Shown in pieces: positions 36,590-44,781 of a stretch of 64,000 nucleotides of DNA. Origin of the DNA: JBELHR01 sp042091275 (lineage in GTDB: Bacteria; Bacteroidota; Bacteroidia; Flavobacteriales; Flavobacteriaceae). A program made the position numbers and the translations under genes. The DNA is taken from assembly GCA_042091275.1 (NCBI GenBank), contig JBELHR010000001.1, positions 83,664 to 147,663 on the forward strand, given 5' to 3'. Position 1 is the first letter of the stretch. The number at the start of each line of letters is the position of its first letter. Below the pieces are notes generated by a model that did no database searches, was not told the DNA's origin, and worked only from the letters and a program-made list of their open reading frames with translations.

Positions 36590-37219
36590 ATGCCTTTAGT
36601 AAAAACTATAGACTTGACAAATCGAGGAAAAGTATTGCTTTGGTATATCAGCGAAAATATCGAAGAACTCAAACAGATAAAGTGCTCCACAAATAGTTTA
36701 AATCGCTTGGGACAAATGAAGAGTGAATCTCATCAAAAAGGCTTTCTAGCGGTTAGGCATCTGCTCTTTCAAGCTGGATATACAGATGAAGATCTATACT
36801 ATTCTGAATTGGGAAAACCCATGTTAAAGGATGGAAGGCAAATATCGATAAGTCATTCCTACGAGTATTCCACCATTATCATTTCCGATAACATTGTCGG
36901 AATAGATATTGAAAGAAACCGAGAGAAGATTGAAAAAATCGCCTCTCGTTTTGTTGGTAGAGAACAATTTTCAGCGAGAAACACAGTCGAAAAAATTCAA
37001 TATCTCACGAGAATCTGGGCAGCAAAAGAATCGCTTTTTAAAACTCACATAGGTGGGCAAGTTCTGTTTAAAGAGCATCTTTTTATAGAAGATTTTCTTC
37101 TCTCTGACCAGTGTGCGATTGCGTATTTGGAAAAAGGAGACTTAAGGGAAAAACACGAAATAGTGTTTTTAGATTTAAGCGGTTACACCTTGGCATATTC
37201 TCAAAAAATAGAGCTATGA
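36590..37219 (+). CDS. 4'-phosphopantetheinyl transferase superfamily protein
   Basis: This Sfp/AcpT-type enzyme would attach phosphopantetheine from CoA to carrier proteins. The Mg-binding Asp106 and Glu108 lie in GIDIERNREKI. The second conserved block WAAKESLFK places Trp143, Glu147 and Lys151. The ISHSYEYS segment contacts CoA. The length of 209 residues fits the Sfp-like group. Its TGA overlaps the ATG of the next gene (ATGA), indicating translational coupling. The carrier protein target is not encoded nearby. Confidence 0.88.
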   Translation: MPLVKTIDLTNRGKVLLWYISENIEELKQIKCSTNSLNRLGQMKSESHQKGFLAVRHLLFQAGYTDEDLYYSELGKPMLKDGRQISISHSYEYSTIIISDNIVGIDIERNREKIEKIASRFVGREQFSARNTVEKIQYLTRIWAAKESLFKTHIGGQVLFKEHLFIEDFLLSDQCAIAYLEKGDLREKHEIVFLDLSGYTLAYSQKIEL

Positions 37220-37959
37220 ATGTATTACAGGATCTAGAAAATGCCAAATCAAATGGCAGCAAGCGCATTGCGGTTTTATTGGATCCGGACAAAACGGAAA
37301 ACACTAAGGTAAAAGCGCTTTTATCTTCAATTGACCCTAGCTTTGTCCATTATATTTTTGTTGGAGGATCACAGGTTCCCAATGGCAGGACGCAAAACTT
37401 AGTTCGGCTCCTAAAACAAAACACAAGCATACCAGTAGTACTTTTTCCAGGAAACTACAATCAGATTAGTTTGGATGCAGATGCCCTGTTATACCTCAGT
37501 CTTATATCCGGTAGGAATTCCGAATTCCTTATAGAACAGCATGTAAAGGCTGTTCCGATCATAAAAAACAGCAACTTGGAGATCATCCCCACCTCCTATC
37601 TTTTGATCGGTGGAACTTCAGACACATCCGTTTCTCAAGTTAGTCAAACCAGCCCCATGCAAATAGGAGATATAGAACTAATAGAAAACACGGTATTAGC
37701 CGGAGTATTTCAAGGGAAAAAATTGACCTATTTAGAGGCGGGCAGTGGTGCTAAAAACGCCGTCCCATTAAACATTGTTGAATCCATATCCAAAGAATTG
37801 GATCATCCGCTAATTGTCGGTGGAGGAATTCGTTCTTTTGAACAAGTATTAAACACACTCAATTCTGGCGCTGATCTCGTTGTTTTAGGTACTGTAATCG
37901 AAGACAATCCGGAATTTATTTTAAGACTAAAGAACCTACAACATGCAGGAATTAATTGA
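37216..37959 (+). CDS. Geranylgeranylglyceryl / heptaprenylglyceryl phosphate synthase-like protein
   Basis: This 247-residue TIM-barrel protein of the PcrB/GGGPS family forms an ether bond between a polyprenyl diphosphate and glycerol-1-phosphate. The start block KRIAVLLDPDKTE holds the phosphate-binding Asp and Lys. VGGSQVPNGRTQNLV, VVLFPGNYNQISLDADALLYLSLISGRN, TYLEAGSGAK and LIVGGGIRSFEQ with GADLVVLGTVIEDNP follow. The family is known from archaea, Firmicutes and Bacteroidota; the downstream lipid in Bacteroidota is unclear. It starts within the PPTase stop and overlaps pnuC by 17 bases. Confidence 0.92.
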   Translation: MNVLQDLENAKSNGSKRIAVLLDPDKTENTKVKALLSSIDPSFVHYIFVGGSQVPNGRTQNLVRLLKQNTSIPVVLFPGNYNQISLDADALLYLSLISGRNSEFLIEQHVKAVPIIKNSNLEIIPTSYLLIGGTSDTSVSQVSQTSPMQIGDIELIENTVLAGVFQGKKLTYLEAGSGAKNAVPLNIVESISKELDHPLIVGGGIRSFEQVLNTLNSGADLVVLGTVIEDNPEFILRLKNLQHAGIN

Positions 37960-38569
37960 TTTTTTAACCAATCCATATAAGGAAGCCACTACCTTCGATA
38001 TTTCCCTAGAGGTAATCGCGGCAATTTTTGGAATTATCAGTGTCATCTTTCAAAAAAGAGCTAAAGTAGCCCTCTATCCTACCGGCATGGTCTCCACACT
38101 TATTTATATTTATATCTGTTGGAGCTTTAGCCTCTATGGAGATTTTCTCATCAATATTTATTACAGTATCATGAGTGTTTATGGATGGATTCTTTGGACT
38201 CGTCCTCAAGATGGGGTTCAACTAGAAATCACAAGATCCACGACTAAGGATTGGTCTATTACCTTCGGTATATTTTTGAGTACAGCACTCCTGGTTACGG
38301 CTGTCTATCTTTATTTTGATCGATTCGATCGCTTCACAGACTATACAGACACCTTGACAACAGGAATATTCTTTGCTGCTATGTGGATGCTAGCCAATAA
38401 AAAAACAGAACACTGGATACTTTGGATTGTTGCTAACTCCATATCCATTCCTCTTTATCTATTTAAGGGGCTGGGCTTTACAGCAATTCAGTACAGTGTA
38501 TTTCTAGTACTGGCTATTCAGGGATGGTATATTTGGCAACAAAACTTAAAAAAGAAAATACAATCCTAG
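37943..38569 (+). CDS. pnuC: PnuC-family transporter, possibly thiamine (PnuT)
   Basis: This 208-residue membrane protein has about seven hydrophobic segments and the PnuC pattern FGIISVIFQKRAKVALYPTGM, SLYGDFLINIYYSIMSVYGWILW and ANKKTEHWILWIVANSISIPLYLFKGL. PnuC proteins facilitate uptake of nicotinamide riboside, while PnuT paralogues carry thiamine and PnuX riboflavin. A TPP riboswitch and a riboswitch-controlled TonB receptor follow directly, so thiamine is a real possibility. However, this gene lies upstream of the riboswitch and is not controlled by it, so the substrate stays open. Confidence 0.88.
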   Translation: MQELIDFLTNPYKEATTFDISLEVIAAIFGIISVIFQKRAKVALYPTGMVSTLIYIYICWSFSLYGDFLINIYYSIMSVYGWILWTRPQDGVQLEITRSTTKDWSITFGIFLSTALLVTAVYLYFDRFDRFTDYTDTLTTGIFFAAMWMLANKKTEHWILWIVANSISIPLYLFKGLGFTAIQYSVFLVLAIQGWYIWQQNLKKKIQS

Positions 38570-38599
38570 AATAATTCGTACTTTTGCATTGTTCTCAAA

Positions 38600-38677
38600 A
38601 AAGGGGTGCTTGAATTTAATTTAGGCTGAGATCATACCCGATGAACCTGGGCGGATAATGCTGCCAAGGGATAGGAA
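38600..38677 (+). ncRNA. TPP riboswitch (THI element)
   Basis: The sequence shows the conserved THI-box core in order: GGGGTGCTTG at the 5' side, GGCTGAGATCATACCCG with the pyrimidine-sensing CTGAGA, ATGAACCTG, then GGATAATGCTGCCAAGGGA. It lies between pnuC and the TonB receptor in the plus orientation, about 70 bases before the receptor ATG. Binding of thiamine pyrophosphate would reduce receptor expression. Confidence 0.95.
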
Positions 38678-38687
38678 AAGTCATAAA

Positions 38688-38727
38688 CGTATACTAACAG
38701 ATACGAATAATGGCCTCTTTTTATTCG
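38688..38727 (+). promoter_or_regulatory. Riboswitch expression platform: two overlapping hairpins
   Basis: CGTAT (38688-38692) can pair with ATACG (38701-38705). CGAATAA (38704-38710) can pair with TTATTCG (38721-38727), which is followed by a T-rich stretch. The two stems share bases 38704-38705 and so exclude one another. The second could be a weak terminator. Which state TPP favours is inference. Confidence 0.45.
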
Positions 38728-38745
38728 TTTTATTAATTTATTTTA

Positions 38746-41133
38746 ATGAAACTTATAAGTTCACTACTGAGTATTTTTGTACTCTCCATTTTTTTGGGCC
38801 ACGCCCAATCAAACAGTATTCTAATTAATGGTACAGTAAGCAGTGATTCTGGAGAAGAATTGCCTGGTGCTACCTTGATTTTGGAAGAAATTCAAAAAGG
38901 TTTTACTACTGATTTTGAAGGACGGTTTACAATGAAGTTAACCGAAGGAACTACCTATACGCTCGTTTGTAGCTATATAGGTTACGAAACTTTTACTCAA
39001 GAAATAAACCTTTCTCAAGGAGATGTCTTAAACATCAAATTGACTAAAGATGATTATTTGCTTGACGAAGTTATCGTGTCAACTGTGCGTGTACAAGCCA
39101 ATGCACCAGTAACCCACTCCTCTTTGAACAAAGAGCAGATCAAAGAACGTAATCTAGGACAGGATATCCCTGTTTTGATGAATTACATGCCATCTGTTGT
39201 AACCACGTCTGATGCAGGTGCTGGTGTTGGATATACCGGTATTCGCGTAAGGGGTTCAGATGCGACCCGCGTAAATGTAACTATTAATGGTATTGCTTAT
39301 AACGACTCAGAGTCCATGGGGACATTTTGGGTAAATTTACCAGACTTTGCATCTTCTACCGAAAGTTTACAATTACAACGTGGAGTTGGAACCTCTACAA
39401 ATGGAGCAGGAGCTTTTGGTGCTTCCTTAAACTTATTGACAGATGCGGTAAGCGAAGAAGCTTATGGTCAACTTTCTTTTTCAGGAGGGTCGTTCAACAC
39501 CTTTAAAGAAACAGCTAAGTTTTCAACTGGTAGAATAAATGAGAATTTTGAATTAGCAGGACGTATTTCTAAAATTGACTCCGATGGATATATCGACAGA
39601 GCCAGTTCTGACTTGAGTTCCTTTTTTATGCAAGCTAGTTATAGCGAAAGAAATACTTTGATCAAATTCATTACGTTTGGTGGAAAGGAAAAGACCTACC
39701 AATCTTGGTATGGTATTGACGCCGAAACTTTGGAGAATGACAGAACCTTCAACCCTGCTGGAATTTACACAGACGAATCTGGACAAACGCAATTCTTTGA
39801 CAATCAGACCGACAATTATAAGCAAAACCATTACCAACTGCTTTGGAATCAAACTTATAATGACTATTGGAGTAGTAATTTTGCTTTGCACTATACCTAT
39901 GGTAGAGGATATTATGAAAACTACCAAGAGGATGCTGATTTTGCAGAATACGGTCTAAGTCCAATCTCTATTGGAGGGGAAACTATCGATGTGACCGATT
40001 TGATTAATCAAAAATGGTTGGATAACCATTATTACGGATTTACGGCGGCCTTGAATTACTCCAAGACCAAATTTGATTTTACTCTTGGTGGGGCTTATTC
40101 TCAATATAGAGGAGATCATTTTGGAAATATTATTTGGGCAAACTACGCCTCAAACACAAGACCATCTGACAAATACTACGATAATTATGGAGACAAAGAC
40201 GATGCGAATATTTTTGCGAAACTGAACTATAATTTGAGTGATAGACTTCTCGCTTACGTAGATTTACAGGGGAGATTCGTGGGTTACCGCGCCAATGGTG
40301 TGTCAGCTGAAGATGTAGATGTAAATTACAATTTCTTCAACCCTAAAGTAGGATTGAGTTATAGCGTGAATGACGAAAACAACTTTTATGCTTCTTTCGC
40401 CGTTGCAAATAGAGAACCGAATAGAACAGACTTTGAAAATGGAAGTCCAAGTCCAGAAACCTTAAACGATTTTGAATTGGGGTGGAGATGGAAAAAAGAA
40501 GGATTCCAAATCAACACTAACCTATACTATATGGCATACCAAAACCAGCTGGTATTAACTGGTGCTTTGGACGATGTCGGAAATCCATTGCGAACTAATG
40601 TAGGTGAGAGCTACCGTTTAGGACTCGAAATCGACGCTATTTTTAGATTGGGTAATCAATTCTATTTACAACCAAATATAGCTTTGAGTAGAAATAAAAA
40701 TAAAGATTTCGTATTTCAAAGAGATGGTGAAGTTGAAGATTTAGGAGAAACTAATATTGCCTTTTCACCAGATATTGTTTTTGGAAATAAAATCGCTTAT
40801 TCTCCAATTTCAAATCTTGAAGTTGCTCTTTTCTCTAAATATGTTGGAGAACAATATATGGGTAATATCGATACGGAAAGTTCCAAGCTAGACGCTTATA
40901 TGACGCACGATTTGGTAGCTAATTATGAAATTCGCATGCAAAGAACCTTCAAATCAATTGGCTTCTCAGCGATGATTAACAACATCTTTAATGCTAAGTA
41001 TGTGTCCAATGGATACTATTTCACTTATGACGATACTTGGTCTACACCAGGACAAGTAACCACTTTAGACGGGGCGGGATACTATCCACAAGCCGGTATA
41101 AATTTCCTTTTGGGAGTCAATTTTAACTTCTAA
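38746..41133 (+). CDS. TonB-dependent outer-membrane receptor, predicted thiamine uptake
   Basis: This 795-residue receptor has a signal peptide (cleavage after GHAQ, about residue 21). A carboxypeptidase-regulatory-like domain spans residues 25-112 (GTVSSDSGEELPGATLILEE). The TonB plug includes YTGIRVRGSDATRVNVTINGIAYND and LQLQRGVGTSTNGAGAFGASLNL. A beta barrel runs to the terminal aromatic residue in NFNF. Control by the TPP riboswitch immediately upstream indicates transport of thiamine or a derivative, as in the OMP_thi receptors of Bacteroidota. No SusD partner follows; a strong terminator closes the unit. Confidence 0.93.
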   Translation: MKLISSLLSIFVLSIFLGHAQSNSILINGTVSSDSGEELPGATLILEEIQKGFTTDFEGRFTMKLTEGTTYTLVCSYIGYETFTQEINLSQGDVLNIKLTKDDYLLDEVIVSTVRVQANAPVTHSSLNKEQIKERNLGQDIPVLMNYMPSVVTTSDAGAGVGYTGIRVRGSDATRVNVTINGIAYNDSESMGTFWVNLPDFASSTESLQLQRGVGTSTNGAGAFGASLNLLTDAVSEEAYGQLSFSGGSFNTFKETAKFSTGRINENFELAGRISKIDSDGYIDRASSDLSSFFMQASYSERNTLIKFITFGGKEKTYQSWYGIDAETLENDRTFNPAGIYTDESGQTQFFDNQTDNYKQNHYQLLWNQTYNDYWSSNFALHYTYGRGYYENYQEDADFAEYGLSPISIGGETIDVTDLINQKWLDNHYYGFTAALNYSKTKFDFTLGGAYSQYRGDHFGNIIWANYASNTRPSDKYYDNYGDKDDANIFAKLNYNLSDRLLAYVDLQGRFVGYRANGVSAEDVDVNYNFFNPKVGLSYSVNDENNFYASFAVANREPNRTDFENGSPSPETLNDFELGWRWKKEGFQINTNLYYMAYQNQLVLTGALDDVGNPLRTNVGESYRLGLEIDAIFRLGNQFYLQPNIALSRNKNKDFVFQRDGEVEDLGETNIAFSPDIVFGNKIAYSPISNLEVALFSKYVGEQYMGNIDTESSKLDAYMTHDLVANYEIRMQRTFKSIGFSAMINNIFNAKYVSNGYYFTYDDTWSTPGQVTTLDGAGYYPQAGINFLLGVNFNF

Positions 41134-41163
41134 AAAAAAAGCGCCCCTCGGGGCGCTTTTTTA
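41131..41163. terminator. Bidirectional intrinsic terminator
   Basis: GCGCCC (41141-41146), loop CTCG and GGGCGC (41151-41156) have an A-run before and a T-run after. It sits between the convergent TonB receptor and rhodanese lipoprotein genes. Confidence 0.93.
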
Positions 41164-41583
41164 TTCTATATTATTTCCTTGGTCAATCCAAGCCATAATG
41201 CCTCCATCGAGATCGTAGATTTGTTCAAATCCCATTTCCTGTAACTTTACCGCTGCACGTGCACTACGTCCACCAATTTTACAATAGACATAAATAGGTT
41301 TCGATTTATCTAGAGTTTGTACTTGAGACTCAAAATCATCTGCAAAATAGTCCATATTCTGAGCTCCTGGAATTGCGCCTTTCGCCATTTCCTCTTGTTT
41401 GCGAACATCTATCAGTTGCAAAGAGTTCAAGTCTAGCTGCGCCAAATTTCCTGGGCTGATGAATTCAATAACTCCCTGAGTTTCCTCCGCTGCTGGTGCA
41501 TCTGCTTTCTTATTTTCCTTGCAAGCCCCTAAAACTGATATAAACATCAAGGCAACTAAACTAAATCTTAAAATATTTTTCAT
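41161..41583 (-). CDS. Rhodanese-like lipoprotein
   Basis: This 140-residue secreted sulfurtransferase-like protein has an N-terminal signal with lipobox LGAC near residue 20. After a short Ala/Glu-rich linker comes a single rhodanese domain: LQLIDVRKQEEMAKGAIPGAQNM, then the active-site loop YCKIGGRSA with the catalytic Cys, and DLDGGIMAW at the end. It would sit in the periplasm or on the outer membrane. It follows the MBL-rhodanese gene by 13 bases and is the last gene of the ruvB-sulP-MBL unit. Confidence 0.9.
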   Translation of the reverse strand: MKNILRFSLVALMFISVLGACKENKKADAPAAEETQGVIEFISPGNLAQLDLNSLQLIDVRKQEEMAKGAIPGAQNMDYFADDFESQVQTLDKSKPIYVYCKIGGRSARAAVKLQEMGFEQIYDLDGGIMAWIDQGNNIE

Positions 41584-41596
41584 GCTTAATTTATTT

Positions 41597-42994
41597 TTAA
41601 ACCATTTCTACAATCTTCGCTCCTAAATCCTTTAGAGCTTTAAAACCTCCTCTGACATCCACTATCGATTCAAATCCTTTGGACTTGAGTATGGACGCAG
41701 CAACTAGAGATCTATAACCACTTTGACAATGCAAAGTATAGGTTTGATTTTTGTCTAAGGTATCAATATTTTCGAGAAGTGTATCTAATGCGAAGTTTTC
41801 AATATTTTCTATATGTCCTTTTGCGAACTCGGAAGGCTTACGAAGATCCAAAGGATGACTAACCTGTCCCTTATTTAAACCTTCTAACATCTCATCTGCC
41901 GAAATCGATCCAATTTCTGAAACCGGGTAACCTTGTTTTTTCCAAGCATCGAGACCACCCTTTAAATAACCCAAAGAATTGTCATAACCTACGCGAGAAA
42001 GACGGGTTACAACTTCTTCTTGACCATTTTCATCTGCTAGAAGTATTATTTTTTGATCGATATCTCGGATCAAAGCACCTACCCAAGGAGCAAATCCACC
42101 GTCAATTCCAATATACCAAGCACCAGGAATAGTACCTTGTTCACTGTAAACTTTATTGGAACGTGTGTCGAGGACCAATACATCCTCTCGTTTGGCTAAT
42201 TCCGCAAAATCCTCAGCAGAAAGAGCTCGTGTTCCCCTTTTTAGAATATCCTTATAACTGCTATTTACTTCCTTATTCATTTTTACATTTTTCGGGAAAT
42301 ATTGCGGTGGACTAGCGAGACCTGATGTGACTTCTGCAACAAAATCTTCCCGAGACATATCGGGATTAAGAGCATAATTCACTTTCTTCTGATTACCTAA
42401 AGTATCAAAGGTCTCTGAACTCATGTTTTTTCCACAAGCCGATCCTGCACCGTGATTTGGATAAATAATAATATCATCCGGCAAAGGCATAATTTTGTTT
42501 CTCAAGGAATCGTATAAATAGGAAGCTAGATCATCCGCTGTAAGTTCTGATTTGACCGCTAAATCTGGTCTTCCGACATCACCAATAAATAAGCAATCTC
42601 CGGTAAATACATAAGGTTTATTACCCTCTTTATCTGTTAATACATAGGAAGAGGATTCTAAAGTATGTCCTGGAGTATGTAATAATTCTAATTGAATATC
42701 CCCAATTTCAAAACGTTCTCCGTCCACAGCTGAGTGAAATTCATAATTTGGATTCGCATTAGGACCAAAAACAATTGTAGCTCCTGTTTCTTTGGAAAGG
42801 TCTACTTGACCTGAGACAAAATCCGCATGAAAGTGGGTTAAAAAAATATATTTGAGCTTGGTCTTGTTTTTCTTTAAAAGATCCAAATAAGGAGTAGTTT
42901 CTCTCAAGGGATCAATTATCGCTGCTTCCCCATTAGATTCAATATAATATGCCATTTCAGAAAGGCAACCGGTATATAATTGTTCTACTTTCAT
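41597..42994 (-). CDS. MBL-fold persulfide dioxygenase-like protein fused to two rhodanese domains
   Basis: This 465-residue protein probably oxidises persulfides (ETHE1/Blh-type) and relays sulfur. The metallo-beta-lactamase domain (about 1-240) has THFHADF with His54, His56 and Asp58, then TPGHTLESSSY, FTGDCLFIGDVGRPD and NHGAGSACG. The position normally His in HxHxDH is Phe, compatible with the mononuclear iron site of persulfide dioxygenases. Rhodanese domain 1 (about 260-365) lacks a catalytic Cys (LADENGQEE). Domain 2 has LHCQSGYRS with Cys. SulP is encoded just upstream and another rhodanese downstream. Confidence 0.9.
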   Translation of the reverse strand: MKVEQLYTGCLSEMAYYIESNGEAAIIDPLRETTPYLDLLKKNKTKLKYIFLTHFHADFVSGQVDLSKETGATIVFGPNANPNYEFHSAVDGERFEIGDIQLELLHTPGHTLESSSYVLTDKEGNKPYVFTGDCLFIGDVGRPDLAVKSELTADDLASYLYDSLRNKIMPLPDDIIIYPNHGAGSACGKNMSSETFDTLGNQKKVNYALNPDMSREDFVAEVTSGLASPPQYFPKNVKMNKEVNSSYKDILKRGTRALSAEDFAELAKREDVLVLDTRSNKVYSEQGTIPGAWYIGIDGGFAPWVGALIRDIDQKIILLADENGQEEVVTRLSRVGYDNSLGYLKGGLDAWKKQGYPVSEIGSISADEMLEGLNKGQVSHPLDLRKPSEFAKGHIENIENFALDTLLENIDTLDKNQTYTLHCQSGYRSLVAASILKSKGFESIVDVRGGFKALKDLGAKIVEMV

Positions 42995-43036
42995 CTGATT
43001 TAATTTTATAATTCGAAAAGCAAATCTCTACCTGAG

Positions 43037-44779
43037 CTATACTCTATATTTATTCGCTTGATTAATATAGGGAATCAAATCCTCTTTGATACCCAATTCC
43101 CCTGTTTCGTAATAATCCACAGCCCCCGCAATACTCATAAAAAAGCATTCGGTCCCCAATTCTTTGACGATATTAAATCGTGTCATCGTATCTCTTGCAG
43201 GTCCTTTGACATTAGTAAAATACAATTTTACACCTCTTTTAGCGAAGCTGTGAATTTGTTGTTTTAGCGAATCTGCCGAAGAACTATCCATTCCATTTAC
43301 GCTTTCAAAATCTAAAACAATTAATTTCAAGTCCTCTCCTTTGTCTTGAGCCAAAGTGTTTATTTGTTCAAAAAAATAATCCGCATTAGCGAAATACAAC
43401 TCGCTGTCAAAACGCAAAATTAATACTTCTGGATTAATTATAACGTCTTTGAACCTACTGATATTTCTAAAATAATTCGTTCCTTCTATCCTACCTAAAA
43501 CTGCGTAATGAGGTATGGTTGAACGAGCTAATAGAACTAACAAAGATACTACTATACCGATAAGTACCCCTTGAACAATTCCAATGGTGGCGGTAAACAC
43601 GAAAGTAACGATCCACATCCAAAAGTCTCGTTTAGAACCCTTCCAAAGCCTAAAAGTCTCTTTAACTTTTATCAAGCCAAATACAGCCACAACAATAATA
43701 CTTGCTAGAACAGCTACAGGTAAATCGTAAAATAAGGGAGTCAAATACAGCAAAACAAGAACCATAAGACCAGAAGAAATCAAGTTAGCCAAAGGTGTCT
43801 TTGCTCCGTTATCGTGATTAATTGCCGAGCGTGAAAAACTTGCTGCCGAGGCAAAACCCCCAAAGAGAGATCCGGCCATATTGGAAAAGCCTAAAGCGAG
43901 AAACTCTTGATTTGCACGCACTTTATATTCATCTTGGAGATTCTCTTGGGACTTTGCGATAGAGATTAGCTCGAGAAAACCGAGGAAGGCCAAGGTAATT
44001 GAAATAGGCAATAAGTCCTCAATCAAATTCCAATCCCATGTCGGTAATCTAAAGTCTGGCAGACCCGATGGTATATAACCGACTACGGCGACAGATTCAA
44101 AGAGATCCGGACTTATTTTAATAGCCACAATACCGAGAACAACTACTATCAAAGCACTGGGTATTGACTTGTTTACTTTTTTTAGAACATATATAATTAA
44201 ACAGGATAAACCGCCCACGATCAAGGTTGTTCGATCTAAAGCTTGTAAGCTATTTATCAAATCGCCAAAAAGACGGTGAATATAACTGCTGTTAGCTACC
44301 TCTACACCCAGCAGGTGCTTAAATTGATTAAAACCGATAACTAATGCAGCTGCGGAAGTAAATCCCGAAATCACAGGTTTAGACATAAAATTCACCAAGA
44401 ATCCCAAACGGAAAAAACCGAGAGAAAACTGCACGATACCTACGACTAGAGTAAGGGTGAATACCACAGGCATATAGTAGTCGGAACCCAACTCAGCGAT
44501 GGCAGAGACACCTGTCATAACCAGTAAGGAATCCATAGCAACAGGCCCGGGAGAAACTTGTCTTGCAGAACCTAAAATTGCATATACCACGGGAGGAACT
44601 AGAGCTGTATACAGACCGTAAATTGGATCTATACCCGCTATCAACGCATAAGCCATACCTTGGGGTATAAGAACCACACAAACCACTAAGCCAGCTATTA
44701 AATCCCCTTTTAACCAAGACTTTTGATAATTCAAAAGCCAAAAGCTAATCGGTATATATTTATTTAAGACATTTTTCAT
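43037..44779 (-). CDS. SulP family inorganic anion transporter
   Basis: This integral membrane protein of 580 residues has 10-14 hydrophobic segments and a C-terminal STAS domain. The N-terminal SulP signature spans WLKGDLIAGLVVCVVLIPQGMAYALIAGIDPIYGLYTALVPP. The STAS portion (LILRFDSELYFANADYF, LIVLDFESVNGMDSSSADSL) is complete. Substrates in the family are sulfate, bicarbonate or other anions. The neighbouring persulfide dioxygenase and rhodanese genes suggest sulfate or sulfite. The ATG at 44779 is next to the ruvB stop (44782), so the two are probably co-transcribed. Confidence 0.92.
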   Translation of the reverse strand: MKNVLNKYIPISFWLLNYQKSWLKGDLIAGLVVCVVLIPQGMAYALIAGIDPIYGLYTALVPPVVYAILGSARQVSPGPVAMDSLLVMTGVSAIAELGSDYYMPVVFTLTLVVGIVQFSLGFFRLGFLVNFMSKPVISGFTSAAALVIGFNQFKHLLGVEVANSSYIHRLFGDLINSLQALDRTTLIVGGLSCLIIYVLKKVNKSIPSALIVVVLGIVAIKISPDLFESVAVVGYIPSGLPDFRLPTWDWNLIEDLLPISITLAFLGFLELISIAKSQENLQDEYKVRANQEFLALGFSNMAGSLFGGFASAASFSRSAINHDNGAKTPLANLISSGLMVLVLLYLTPLFYDLPVAVLASIIVVAVFGLIKVKETFRLWKGSKRDFWMWIVTFVFTATIGIVQGVLIGIVVSLLVLLARSTIPHYAVLGRIEGTNYFRNISRFKDVIINPEVLILRFDSELYFANADYFFEQINTLAQDKGEDLKLIVLDFESVNGMDSSSADSLKQQIHSFAKRGVKLYFTNVKGPARDTMTRFNIVKELGTECFFMSIAGAVDYYETGELGIKEDLIPYINQANKYRV

Positions 44780-44781
44780 TT

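Noticed and set aside
36511..36690. 60-residue N-terminal extension of AhcY
   Set aside because: It crosses the divergent promoter region and the PPTase start; the conserved protein begins at 36510.
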